From: CAVYXK01 sp963708245
GTDB taxonomy: Bacteria > Pseudomonadota > Alphaproteobacteria > Acetobacterales > Acetobacteraceae
DNA length: 64,000 nt
Reading direction: 5' to 3'
Assembly: GCA_963708245.1 (NCBI GenBank)
Contig: OY970201.1
Span: 1,364,001-1,428,000 of the forward strand
Position 1 is the stretch's first letter; each line of letters starts with the position of its first letter. Made by a program: the position numbers and the translations under genes. Positions 35,689 through 44,634 of this stretch are shown piece after piece. Below the pieces are notes generated by a model. It had not been told where the DNA came from. It made no database searches and was given only the letters and a program-made list of their open reading frames with translations.

Positions 35689-36213
35689 TCACGCGTTGGC
35701 TGGTCCGGCGACCGCCGCCTGCGCTTCTCGCACGCCCGCCAGAGCCGCCTGCAACGCGTCCTCCTTCGTTTCGTCAAAGGAGCTCCTCAGCACTTTGCCG
35801 CCGACACCCTGCAGTTCGGCGATGACCTTGTCTGTCGTCATCTTGCGGATCAGCAGAAAGAGTGCGGCCTTGCCGGATTGCAGCGCGCTGCCGACCTCCT
35901 TCATGAAGTCGTTATTGATGCCGAGATCTGTGAACTTGCCCCTGAGGGCACCGGATGCGGCGCCGACTGCCGCGCCGGCAAGCGGGTTCATGAACAGCAA
36001 CCCGATCAGTGTCCCCCAGAACATGCCCGATACCGCACCCGTCTTCACCGGTTGAAAAAGCTGGTTCAGCTTGACGTTGCCGTCTGGGCGCTTCACGGCA
36101 ACCACGGCGTCGCCTAGTTCGATCAAATACTCCTTCTGCATGCCGAGCAGGCGTTGCCGCACCTCCTCTGCTTCCGCTTCGGTCGGAAACTCGATAACGA
36201 GTAGATCAGACAT
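35689..36213 (-). CDS. DUF1269 membrane protein
   Basis: 174 residues. N-terminal ferredoxin-like part (LLVIEFPTEAEAEEVRQRLL), a glycine-zipper membrane hairpin (GMFWGTLIGLLFMNPLAGAA then VGAASGALRGK), and a C-terminal helical/beta part (AALFLLIRKMTTDKVIAELQ). The family has no known function. The ATG at 36213 is chosen because AAGGAGG lies 9 nt before it but touches the alternative ATG at 36222. It precedes the adaptor gene by 37 bp and heads the long run. Confidence 0.83.
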   Translation of the reverse strand: MSDLLVIEFPTEAEAEEVRQRLLGMQKEYLIELGDAVVAVKRPDGNVKLNQLFQPVKTGAVSGMFWGTLIGLLFMNPLAGAAVGAASGALRGKFTDLGINNDFMKEVGSALQSGKAALFLLIRKMTTDKVIAELQGVGGKVLRSSFDETKEDALQAALAGVREAQAAVAGPANA

Positions 36214-36290
36214 TGTGGCCATCCTCCTTGCTATTGGTCTATTCGGCTGAGCCGTTCCGCATTCCGCATCGGATCGGCCCGAATCCTTCT

Positions 36291-37964
36291 CTAAGTTGCA
36301 GGTCGCAGCATCATATCATCGGTCGCCGCCCGTTGTGGCGGCGGATTCGCCGGAATCTCGCCGGGCTTGTAATCTGGAAGACGGCCGGCGGGGACGATCG
36401 CCAGCATCGACAAGCCCGCCATAATCAATAGGCCGATCTTCAGTGCCCTGAGACGCGCCTCCGTGTTGATCCGCACCGCTTCCGTGATCTGCTCGGGGGT
36501 GGCGGATGTGCCCTGCATGATGGACAGCAGTCGGTCATTGCTGACGAAGTTGATGTTATCGAGGTCCAACTCGGACTGGATTTGCGGCGTCAACACCGGG
36601 TTGCTAGCCAGTGAACTCAACACCGCGGCACTCAACAAGCCGACCAGCAGTGCCCCGATCACCGCGGTGCCGACCGCGGCGGCGAGATTCTGAGCGGTGC
36701 CGCGCAGCGAGCCGACATCGCCGGCCAGCTCCTTCGGGGAGGCGGTCACCAGCACATTGAAAACCAGGGTGACGAGTGAGCCCTGACCGATGCCGAACAC
36801 GATAAGTCCCACCAACACGGCCACGGCGCTCCAGTCGTTGTGGACCACCCAGGCAAGCCACAACAGTGCCACGGTACAGACGATGAATCCATAGCGGCCG
36901 ATCTGCCGCGGCGTGAACGTCTGATACAACCGAACGATCAACATGGCCGCGAAGAACACGGTCAGGTTGAAGGGCAGCATGGCTATCGCCGTCTCGATCG
37001 GGGTACGGCCCTGGATGATCTGGATGTAGAGCGGCACGGAGAAATTCAGGGCTGCCTCGAGCGCAACAATCGTGAACATGGCATATACGGCGGCCCGTTC
37101 CTGGCCCGACCGAACAACACGGAGGTCGAGCAGCGGCGTCTTCCCGGTTTCCTGGCGCCGGCGGCACCAGACGAAGAACAATTGCAGCAGCGCGATGCCG
37201 ACCACGATCATCGCCGGGGCGGGAGAAAAGCCGAAAATGTCGAACGGCGCGCCGGACTGCGCGATGCCCAAACCCCAGCGGTTCAGATTGTTGAAGCCGA
37301 AGGAGATCAGTATGATCGCTAATGCAGCCAGTATCACGCCGACGATGTCGATCTGCACCTCTGGCCGTGCCTGGTCGGGCTTGAGCCGGAAGCTGAGGAA
37401 GAACACCACCACGGACAATGCAATCAAGATCGCAAAGGCAGGCCGCCAGCCGATATACGTGCCGAGAATGCCGCCGATCAGGAAGGCTGCCACGCCGGCG
37501 CCCGCGCGGGCGGACCCAAGAGCACCCAACGCGACGGATTGCTGCCGGCCATGATAATTGTTTGCGATGAGCGCCACGAGCGATGGCACGAGCGCCGCCC
37601 CAGCTAGACCGCAAAAAAGCTGAGCGGCCAGCATCGCGGTCGCCGTCGGGCTGAAGGTCATCAGCACCTGCGCTGCCCCGAACAGTGCCACCACTGAGCG
37701 AAACACGATCAGGCTGCCGAAGCGCTGGTTGAGCTTGGCACCGAGCATGACGAATCCGGCGACAGCCAGCGAATACATGACGATCCCGGTGGCAATCGTC
37801 GTCGGCGGAACACCGAAACTCCTGACCATGCCGCCAAGAGCGACCGGCAAGGAGGCGACGTTATAGGACATCAGAACCTGCCCGAGCGCTATGGCGATCA
37901 TCGGCACCCAGGATTCTTGACGCTCGGTTTCCAGCAGCGTCGCAGTTGTTGCTTCTGTTGTCAC
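36291..37964 (-). CDS. Major facilitator drug efflux transporter (DHA2, 14-helix)
   Basis: 557 residues with about 14 membrane helices. DHA2/EmrB-QacA features are the helix-1 region PMIAIALGQVLMSYNVASLP, motif-A-like MLGAKLNQRFG and a helix-5 motif-C-like ALGSARAGAGVAAFLIGGI. A periplasmic loop near 470-510 separates the last helices. It exports hydrophobic compounds by proton antiport. Starts at GTG 37964, supported by GGGAGGG just upstream. No adaptor of the EmrA type is adjacent. Confidence 0.88.
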   Translation of the reverse strand: MTTEATTATLLETERQESWVPMIAIALGQVLMSYNVASLPVALGGMVRSFGVPPTTIATGIVMYSLAVAGFVMLGAKLNQRFGSLIVFRSVVALFGAAQVLMTFSPTATAMLAAQLFCGLAGAALVPSLVALIANNYHGRQQSVALGALGSARAGAGVAAFLIGGILGTYIGWRPAFAILIALSVVVFFLSFRLKPDQARPEVQIDIVGVILAALAIILISFGFNNLNRWGLGIAQSGAPFDIFGFSPAPAMIVVGIALLQLFFVWCRRRQETGKTPLLDLRVVRSGQERAAVYAMFTIVALEAALNFSVPLYIQIIQGRTPIETAIAMLPFNLTVFFAAMLIVRLYQTFTPRQIGRYGFIVCTVALLWLAWVVHNDWSAVAVLVGLIVFGIGQGSLVTLVFNVLVTASPKELAGDVGSLRGTAQNLAAAVGTAVIGALLVGLLSAAVLSSLASNPVLTPQIQSELDLDNINFVSNDRLLSIMQGTSATPEQITEAVRINTEARLRALKIGLLIMAGLSMLAIVPAGRLPDYKPGEIPANPPPQRAATDDMMLRPAT

Positions 37965-38033
37965 AGAGCCGCCCTCCCTATGCGTGTGCGGCCAACCGTG
38001 CCGGCGGAGACGGCAGGCATGCTTGCCATGGCA

Positions 38034-39038
38034 TCACTCCTCCGGTTTCGAGACGAATAGGTCCATCCCTAGCCAATCGGACAGGAACCTGGCGACAAGC
38101 TGACCCTTGACGCTGTTCCCCGCGGAATCCAAGGGCGGCGCAAAGGTGCCGAGCCCGCCCTTGCCGGGAGCGACAGTAACGATGCCGCCGCCGATCCCGC
38201 TCTTGCCCGGCAACCCTATGTCGAATAACCATTCCCCCGAAGTTTCATAGAGGCCGGAGGTCGCCATAACCGCAAGTACGTAATGACAGGTCGCGGCATC
38301 GACAACCCGCTTCCTGGTGATCGGATTCATGCCCCCATCCGCCAGGGTTGCACCCATGATCGCCAGATCCCTCGCGCTGACATTAAGCGAGCACTGCTTG
38401 GTATAGAGGTCGGTCGCCTGTGCCGGATCGAGATAAATCCGGCCGTAACTTTGCAGCAGCCGAGCGATGCTCTGGTTGCGGAAATTGGTCTCGGAGGCTG
38501 ACGCATACACCTCTTCGTTCAAGGAAAGCGTGCGGCCGGCGAACTGTGACAACCCATCATGGATGAACTGCCACCTCTCGTCATGCGTCGCACCGGGAAC
38601 CAGACTGGTCGTGGCGATCGCCCCCGGATTGGCCATCGGGTTGGTTCGCCCATCCCCACCTTGCTCGATAGCGGTCAGGGAATTGAACGGAAGCCCGGTG
38701 CTGTTGACCCCGAGCTTCCGCCGTGCCTCGTCGGGACCGGTCAACTGGCAGACCAGCGCGAACACGAATGGCTTCGAGACGCTCATGATCGAAAATTCGT
38801 GGTCCGAGTCGCCAACCGAATAAATGTTGCCGCCGGTGCCTGCCACACAAATCCCAAACAGGTCTCTCGCGACACGCGCAAGCGCCGGGTAAACGGTTGA
38901 GTTCTCTCCGTCGGTCTTGCTCTTGAACCGCTGATACGCCTCTCTGACGAGTTCCGTCACCAGTTCGGGCGGCGGTAGATGGCCTGTTGAGACATAGTGT
39001 GGTCCTGCAGAAACGCCCCCCGCACAGTGCGTACCCAT
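38034..39038 (-). CDS. glsA: Glutaminase
   Basis: 334 residues, the beta-lactamase-like serine glutaminase fold. Catalytic Ser-x-x-Lys is in MSVSKPFVFALV, followed by GVNSTGLPFNS, NPMANPGAIATTSLV and the glycine-rich GLPGKSGIGGGIV that forms the oxyanion side. The enzyme releases ammonia from glutamine; in E. coli the related GlsA supports acid resistance by ammonia production. The ATG at 39038 with GGGGG upstream is preferred to a GTG at 39083. No glutamate/GABA antiporter is adjacent. Confidence 0.9.
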   Translation of the reverse strand: MGTHCAGGVSAGPHYVSTGHLPPPELVTELVREAYQRFKSKTDGENSTVYPALARVARDLFGICVAGTGGNIYSVGDSDHEFSIMSVSKPFVFALVCQLTGPDEARRKLGVNSTGLPFNSLTAIEQGGDGRTNPMANPGAIATTSLVPGATHDERWQFIHDGLSQFAGRTLSLNEEVYASASETNFRNQSIARLLQSYGRIYLDPAQATDLYTKQCSLNVSARDLAIMGATLADGGMNPITRKRVVDAATCHYVLAVMATSGLYETSGEWLFDIGLPGKSGIGGGIVTVAPGKGGLGTFAPPLDSAGNSVKGQLVARFLSDWLGMDLFVSKPEE

Positions 39039-39167
39039 GAGAGCCCCCGCATCTATTGTCCTATATCCATGCAAGCCGTTCACCCGCGCGAGGCTTGCCG
39101 GTCCTTCCCCGCGGCCGGGTGCGGTGCAGCGCCCTGGGCCGTGGAGCGGACCTCGGCTAACCGGGCA

Positions 39168-39512
39168 TCAGCTCTTGATCTGTAGCGTCGTCGTGTCGAA
39201 ATGGACTGTGCGCATTTGGCCGCTGGCGGTTCGCACAACGGCGATACCATTATTAAAGTCCAGCGCCACAATTTGGCTGCCCAGATGTTTCAGCTTGATG
39301 CTGTTCAACAGAATTGTCTGCAGGATTTCGCTTACCGTCTGCCCGCCCTGCTTCATGCGGCTTTCAACCTCAGCACGCGTCTGAGGATTCAGGCCGGCAA
39401 GCTCGGCCTGCTCCAGCGTGGTTGCGACCTGCGCGTTGCTGGCCGACGCAGCCAATACGGCGGTGCCGATCGCCGCCGCCATCCCAAGATAACCCTTCGA
39501 GCGCAAAGCCAT
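39168..39512 (-). CDS. Small secreted protein of the RiPP cluster
   Basis: 114 residues. Signal peptide YLGMAAAIGTAVLAASASNA, mature part from about residue 28 with a helical segment (LEQAELAGLNPQTRAEVESR), then ILQTILLNSIKLKHLGSQIV and a beta-rich end (VALDFNNGIAVVRTASGQMR). No family was recognised. It is the last minus-strand gene behind the GRRM-type RiPP genes, separated from the previous one by 194 bp, so it may have its own promoter. A role in handling the modified peptide is only inference from position. Confidence 0.7.
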   Translation of the reverse strand: MALRSKGYLGMAAAIGTAVLAASASNAQVATTLEQAELAGLNPQTRAEVESRMKQGGQTVSEILQTILLNSIKLKHLGSQIVALDFNNGIAVVRTASGQMRTVHFDTTTLQIKS

Positions 39513-39706
39513 GGTTTATGCTCCGATTCCTGTCTCTCGATCACGGCGGCAACACGACGAGTATTCTGCTTGGGGCATTGCCGCTCGCGGCATCGCGCCG
39601 CGTAGCCTCAGTTAGTAACAGCATCCCCCAGTCCTGACATGAGCCATACGTCTCGCGGCTATACCCGGCGTCCCAATCAGCGGCATCCGCGCCTGCGAGA
39701 CGGCCT

Positions 39707-40453
39707 CTATTCCCAAAACGCCTCGAGGATCGTGTTGTCGTCATCGAGGATCAGGGTAAGACGGTTGGGGTCCTGCTCGATGCCCCGGATACCGTCGGAG
39801 GCTTTGACAACCTGAAGGAGTTTCGGAAGATCCTCCTGGCGGACGACACCTTGTTGCGACTGCGACGCGCTGCCGGCAGCGACGAATTTCTTCCCCACGC
39901 AATTCGCACAGTCGTTGACGCTGATTGTCGCCTGCCCCGCACCCGGAATCTGCCGGACCGTAATCGCATTCTCCGAGCCACGGACACGCACGCCCGCGAA
40001 CGGATGACCCTGGTCGAGCGGAAAGATGGCGCTGACCTGGACGAAGCCATCCGCGTCCTGCGATTGCTCAGGCGGGGTCGCGATCAGCTCGAGATCGAGA
40101 ATGTTGTCGAACGGCTTCCCAGCGTATGTCGGCACCAGTTGCGGCGCGCTCCAGCCCTGCGACGCCGCGAGCCCGGTCACCCGCACGATGTCCACTTCAG
40201 GTTCGGCGGAGGCGCGCAGGATTTCCACACTGGTCACGTAGAGCACGGGCAGATCCGCCGGCGCCGTGGTTTCGGGCGTGGGTACCGGCTCCTCCTCAGG
40301 CCCCCATCCCGGACCCGCGTACGATGGGGGCGCCACGCCCGGGATCGGCGGATGCGCGGCAGGGGCATTCTGGGCCAAGGCAAATCCGATCGGACCACCC
40401 TGCATCAGGGTAGCGACGGCAAAGACGGCCAATGGGCGGATTGTCAGGTGCAT
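39707..40453 (-). CDS. Secreted protein of unknown function next to RiPP maturase
   Basis: 248 residues. Signal peptide MHLTIRPLAVFAVATLMQGG ending near ALAQN, then a proline-rich stretch (about 30-72, rich in P, G, E and T) and a globular domain with two cysteines in SVNDCANCVGKKF. The ATG at 40453 has GGAGG 6 nt upstream; it is better than an earlier in-frame ATG at 40480, which overlaps the maturase gene. The Cys-x-x-Cys could be redox-active or bind a metal. The family is unknown; position directly after the radical SAM gene ties it to the RiPP pathway. Confidence 0.75.
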   Translation of the reverse strand: MHLTIRPLAVFAVATLMQGGPIGFALAQNAPAAHPPIPGVAPPSYAGPGWGPEEEPVPTPETTAPADLPVLYVTSVEILRASAEPEVDIVRVTGLAASQGWSAPQLVPTYAGKPFDNILDLELIATPPEQSQDADGFVQVSAIFPLDQGHPFAGVRVRGSENAITVRQIPGAGQATISVNDCANCVGKKFVAAGSASQSQQGVVRQEDLPKLLQVVKASDGIRGIEQDPNRLTLILDDDNTILEAFWE

Positions 40454-40476
40454 TCCAGCCTCCAAGTTGCGAGTCG

Positions 40477-41688
40477 TCACCTATGTGTCTCTATGCCTTC
40501 GCCAGCGATCTGGCGGGTCAAATCGAGACGATAACTTTCGGAGCCGTCCGTTCCTTGGCCACCCTGCTGCGCGCGTTCGATCGCATCGAGCACGAGATCC
40601 GTCGCCCGCATCTTTGTCAGGCGGCAATACGTCGTCTCGGTGCTGGCAAACTTACCATTTTCAGCCAGTTTGTTCACCGGCTCGCCACCACCACAGACGC
40701 TGAAATACTGGCAGGTCTCCTGGCACATCTGCACGCCCGCTTGGATGTCCTTCAACATGTGCGCGAGATTCGGACGTTTAGGAAAGTCTGTCAGATTGTC
40801 ATAATTGATGTTTCCAAGCAGAAAGTCACCATAGCCGGGGTTCTTCAGCCCAAGGAGTTCAGGAGAGAAGGTCGAGATGTTTCCCGCCCAGTCCATGCTG
40901 GTGACTGCAAACGGCTCAACCAATTGGTTCGCGAATAGCGCGTCATTAGGCCGGATCACCTGCCTCATCGCGTGCTCAATCTCGCGAATGAACGTGATGG
41001 CGCCGGGGTGGCTGGCGGAAAGCCGCCAGAACTCGCTCAGGAACCGGTAGTAGGCTGCCTCAATCCCCGTATCCGCGAACGACCGGGAGACGTGGTCTCC
41101 TTCCGATTCCTCCACGTTGAAACAAACCTCCTTGATCCCTTCCTCCACATAGAACTCGAACATCTCGCGGGGAGCCGCCATGCTTGCCGATGAGAGAACC
41201 GAGATCACATGGAACGGGACTTCAGTCCTACGCAGCAGGCGTATCCCGGCGATCGTCCTGTCAAACGTGCCGCGCCCGGCACGCGTCAGCCGGTTCAGGT
41301 CATGAAACCGCCTGGGTCCGTCGATGCTGACGCCGACATTGACCTGCTCCTCGGCAAAGAACGCGCACCACTCCTGGTTGATCAGCGTCCCGTTGGTCTG
41401 GAAGGCATGGCTAACCGCCACACCGGCCGGCTTCAGGCGGTCGATTGTCTGGAAGGCATGGCGGTAGAACTCCACAGGAAGCACCAGCGGTTCCCCGGCA
41501 TGCCACACCACTGAGAGACAGTCACGTACCCAGCCTGATGCGAAGATTTGCGAAAACAGGTTGACGAGTGTCTGCGCAGAAACGACAGCCTTCGAGCTTC
41601 GATTCGGAAGATAACAATATGAGCAGTCGATGTTACAAAACGGGGTGGGTTGGACGACGAGCAGCTCAATTCTGGGCATGGCAGTCAT
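40477..41688 (-). CDS. grrM: Cyclophane-forming radical SAM/SPASM peptide maturase (GrrM/OscB type)
   Basis: 403 residues. Radical SAM cluster motif CNIDCSYC (CxxxCxxC, residues about 18-25) near the N-terminus; conserved GEPLVLPVEFYRHAF and QTNGTLI follow. The C-terminal SPASM region has the GRRM-type cysteine pattern CQETCQYFSVCGGGEPVNK followed by FASTETTYCRLT. This pattern is the hallmark of GrrM maturases, which crosslink aromatic residues to nearby backbone-side-chain carbons in a peptide substrate. It starts 28 bp after the Trp/Asn-rich precursor gene. The start could also be GTG 41691 or ATG 41679. Confidence 0.92.
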   Translation of the reverse strand: MTAMPRIELLVVQPTPFCNIDCSYCYLPNRSSKAVVSAQTLVNLFSQIFASGWVRDCLSVVWHAGEPLVLPVEFYRHAFQTIDRLKPAGVAVSHAFQTNGTLINQEWCAFFAEEQVNVGVSIDGPRRFHDLNRLTRAGRGTFDRTIAGIRLLRRTEVPFHVISVLSSASMAAPREMFEFYVEEGIKEVCFNVEESEGDHVSRSFADTGIEAAYYRFLSEFWRLSASHPGAITFIREIEHAMRQVIRPNDALFANQLVEPFAVTSMDWAGNISTFSPELLGLKNPGYGDFLLGNINYDNLTDFPKRPNLAHMLKDIQAGVQMCQETCQYFSVCGGGEPVNKLAENGKFASTETTYCRLTKMRATDLVLDAIERAQQGGQGTDGSESYRLDLTRQIAGEGIETHR

Positions 41689-41716
41689 CACCGTCCGCCA
41701 GGGCCCGGCTGCTCCT

Positions 41717-42055
41717 TCACCAATTGCGCCAGATGTTGTTCCAGTTGGGCCAGCCGTTGCGCCAGTTATTCCAGCCTGGCCGCCCCCAACCCCAGCCGCG
41801 GCGCCGTCCCCAGTTGTTCCAACGATTGCCCCAGGTCAGGTGAAAGTTTCGGTCAGACTGCTTGGAGATTTCCCCCGGCCCGACCACGACCAGAACGGCT
41901 TCGCGGATGGCGGTTAGCCGCTCAGAAACGTGCGGCTGAGGTGACACCGGACGCTCCGCGGCGATACTCGGGAGCACCGAGCCGAGAAGCAAGGATGCAC
42001 CAACCGCTCCCATTGGAACGAGGCCCGACATCACCTTGAGATATTTCCGTTGCAT
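41717..42055 (-). CDS. grrA: GrrA/OscA-type RiPP precursor with Trp/Asn-rich tail
   Basis: 112 residues. A signal-peptide-like start (LVPMGAVGASLLLGSVLPSI ending in AA) is followed by a leader of about 40 residues (HVSERLTAIREAVLVVV). The C-terminal tail of about 37 residues has ten Trp, mostly separated by Asn, Arg or Gly: WNNW twice, WRNGW, WPNW, WNNIW and WRNW. Six W-x-N units fit the three-residue aromatic-x-x pattern that cyclophane-forming radical SAM enzymes crosslink. GAGG precedes the ATG. The maturase gene follows by 28 bp. The modified product and its activity are unknown. Confidence 0.87.
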   Translation of the reverse strand: MQRKYLKVMSGLVPMGAVGASLLLGSVLPSIAAERPVSPQPHVSERLTAIREAVLVVVGPGEISKQSDRNFHLTWGNRWNNWGRRRGWGWGRPGWNNWRNGWPNWNNIWRNW

Positions 42056-42356
42056 TCCTCCCCCCGGGTGGTAATCAGCTTGCTTTCATATCAATAGCTA
42101 ACACATGATCTGTGCCCGCTGCAATGGTTGGTTGACCGACCCGGAACCAGATCTCATCGAGCCCATTTTTGCGCTCTTTAAAATGCGAAGGGGCACCCGC
42201 TTGGCTGTGCCAACGGCCGCTCACGATTGCGTGAGAATGGCGCCGATAATAAGATTGACAAGGACTTTTGGGTCCGCCGCGAATAAAATAATGCCGCTTG
42301 TAGGCCCGCTTGCGGGGCGGTGATGGCCGAAGAGGGGGGAGAAATAGGGACAGAGA
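42056..42356. promoter_or_regulatory. Divergent region between RiPP cluster and AraC gene
   Basis: 300-bp gap with no convincing gene. It is more AT-rich than its surroundings (for example tgctttcatatcaatagcta at 42081-42100, and gaataaaataatgccgcttg at 42281-42300) and must hold the promoters of both the precursor gene and the AraC gene. No clear -35/-10 pair or operator could be fixed. Confidence 0.35.
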
Positions 42357-43373
42357 ATGTCACCGGAGACCTTTACCACTCGTTTTATGAGCCCGCGGGA
42401 TCAGCATGAGGCGTGGCGGGAATGGTTCCGACCGGTATTCGAGGTAACTCTCCGCGATCCCGGGGCCGCTAGCTTTCCCGCAAGGAACACGGTCTGGAAG
42501 CTGGACAATCTCGTGGTGAGCCGGGTGTCCGCGCCGGCCGTGCGTGTGCGGCGGACACCGATCCACATCCGACGGAACCCAATCGATCACTGGGTTCTGA
42601 GCTATTGCCTGCGTGGCCAAATCGCGATCAGAACAGAAGCGGCCACGTTGCAAGCCCGCGCCGGTGTGCCCTTCCTGTGGTCGCTGGCCGAGGCGTCCGA
42701 GGCCGAGCGTACCGACACGGAACGGCTACAGGTCTTTCTGTCGCGCGATGTGTTCTCGGACATCGCGCCAGTGCTGGATGCTGCGCGCGGCGCCGTGCTG
42801 GATACACCGCTCGGACGTCTGCTCGGCGACTTCATGCTTTCCCTGGAACACCGGTTGCAGGGCCTTTCGATCACGGACATGCCGCGCCTCACGGCTGCCA
42901 CACGGGCACTGATCGCCGCCTGTGTTGCCCCTTCGGCGGATCGCATCGCCAGTGCCAAAAGCCAGATAGATCATGGTCGGCTCGAGCGTGTTCGGCAAAC
43001 CGTTCGCACCCACTTGCGCTCGCCAAGGCTGGGGCCCGATACGCTGTGCCGCGCTGTCGGCATGTCCCGATCCAATCTCTATCGGCTGTTGGAGGCTGAA
43101 GGCGGGGTAACACGATATATCCAGCGGCAGCGTCTGCTTGAGGCCCGCGCAACGCTGAGCAATACGAAGAACACGCGATCGATTTCCGCCATCTCCGAGG
43201 AGCTCTGCTTCGCTGATGCATCGAGTTTTGGCAGGGCCTTCCGGACGATGTTCGGACATAGCGCCAGCGAGGTTCGTTCCGCGGCTGTCGCCGGGTTGGT
43301 GCTTCCTGGGACCCGTGAAAAGGGCGGGGACCCCGATGAATCGGATTTCGGCGCGGTGCTGCGCGGATTGTAG
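42357..43373 (+). CDS. AraC-family transcriptional regulator beside the RiPP cluster
   Basis: 338 residues. N-terminal AraC_binding_2-type sensor (HEAWREWFRPVFEVTLRD, LSYCLRGQIAIRT) and C-terminal double helix-turn-helix (LGPDTLCRAVGMSRSNLYRL, VTRYIQRQRLLEARATLSN, ISAISEELCFADASSFGRAF). It is divergent from the GrrA/GrrM genes with a 300-bp gap, so it is the natural candidate for their control, but this is inference. It is a different subgroup from the two AraC paralogues at 15-17 kb. Confidence 0.88.
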   Translation: MSPETFTTRFMSPRDQHEAWREWFRPVFEVTLRDPGAASFPARNTVWKLDNLVVSRVSAPAVRVRRTPIHIRRNPIDHWVLSYCLRGQIAIRTEAATLQARAGVPFLWSLAEASEAERTDTERLQVFLSRDVFSDIAPVLDAARGAVLDTPLGRLLGDFMLSLEHRLQGLSITDMPRLTAATRALIAACVAPSADRIASAKSQIDHGRLERVRQTVRTHLRSPRLGPDTLCRAVGMSRSNLYRLLEAEGGVTRYIQRQRLLEARATLSNTKNTRSISAISEELCFADASSFGRAFRTMFGHSASEVRSAAVAGLVLPGTREKGGDPDESDFGAVLRGL

Positions 43374-43407
43374 AGACGCTCAGACCATTCGCTTGCGAGG
43401 GGCGTCT
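43374..43407 (+). terminator. Possible hairpin between convergent genes
   Basis: AGACGC directly after the AraC stop pairs with GCGTCT 22 bases later; the loop is long and there is no T-run. It may help end transcription of the two convergent genes. Weak evidence. Confidence 0.25.
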
Positions 43408-43415
43408 GCTGCACC

Positions 43416-44502
43416 TTAGTCGGCTTCCGTGGGGCTGGGATGCGTTCCGCGCACGACCCCCGCAGCCACAAAAGTGTCGATTTGCTCACCGACCGGCTTG
43501 CCGAGAACTTGCGCCCGTCTCTTTCGACGAGCCAGGCGGCGTATATGCGACGCCCCTTCGATCAACGCCCAGAGCGATAGTCCCACGCCGCGCCGGAACA
43601 GCAATTCGACGGCCGTCCTGACATCGCCCCTCGAGAGCGCTCCCACAGCGTCTGCCGCCGCGACACCGGCGTGCATCAGCACACTCGCATTCCGGTAGCA
43701 TGCCATCATGCAGGCATTGCAGGTATCGCGCGGATCCGAAATGTGGTCGAGGTCGAAGACCGAACCGAGTGGGTCGTTCCAGGCTTCGCAGCGCCAGATG
43801 TCGAGGTTCCAGTCAAGGTAGAAATACTTGTAGCCACCAACGCAGGGGACATGCTGCCGCTCACCGCGGACGAAACGCGCCACCTCTGATAGTGAGGCCA
43901 TGGAATTGAAAACCGGGAAGCGCTTCTTAAGCCGCCCGATCGCGGTCAACGCATCAAGCAGCTCGTCCTGAGTGAGATCGACCAGACGCGATTCTCCGCT
44001 GTAAACGAGTGAGGTACGCCAGCGGTTCAATATAGCGCGGAAGGAACGAGCCATTAGTGATGAGGGCGGCTTGCATGCCAGCGGCGGTGATTTCCGAAAC
44101 GAGGCGCACGATGTCGGGATGCACCAACGGCTCACCTCCCTGGAGCGTCATGTAACGAACGCCGCGGCGGTGCAGGATCGGCAGCGCTCGCACCAACGCA
44201 TCCGGATCCATGTATCGTCTCGGGCCGACAAGCGTCTTGTCCCGGGCAAAACCACAAAAGTCGCAGGCAGCATTGCAGACGTTCGTGACTGAAACGTCGC
44301 AGATTGCCGGCAACCGGCGAGCCAGGCTCGTCGATTTCACATTCAGCGCGGCCGGGGGTGTTTGATTACCGGCAGTTTGGTCAACGTTGCGCTGATCCGC
44401 CAGGCGCTTCACGGCTTGGGTCCTCACTTGGGTGCTGGCAACGATCGATGTGTAGGATGATGCGTGGTCCCGTGTAAGCCGATCCCAAGGCAAACAAACC
44501 AT
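43416..44502 (-). pseudogene. Radical SAM protein gene broken by an internal deletion
   Basis: The N-terminal part (from ATG 44502) has the radical SAM motif CNAACDFC, GGEP in TLQGGEPLVHP and LITNGSFLPRYIEPLAYLTR. The matching C-terminal part lies in a different frame: VYSGESRLVDLTQDELLDAL, then VPCVGGYKYFYLDWNLDIWR and SPASM-like cysteines in DTCNACMMACYRNAS. The frames meet at about 44001-44013. A normal protein of this type would have tens more residues between TRL and VYS, so an internal segment was deleted out of frame. The C-terminal frame alone could give about 239 residues but lacks the Fe-S motif. Confidence 0.8.
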
Positions 44503-44634
44503 TTTGAGACTGTCGGGACGGATATGGGACGCGATGTACTGCTCTCCGCCGTATATGCCCGATAGGATATAGACGCATCAATATGAACGAGCCGCAGTTA
44601 CGAGGGCCGGGGGCAGAAACGTAGGTGTAGAGGT

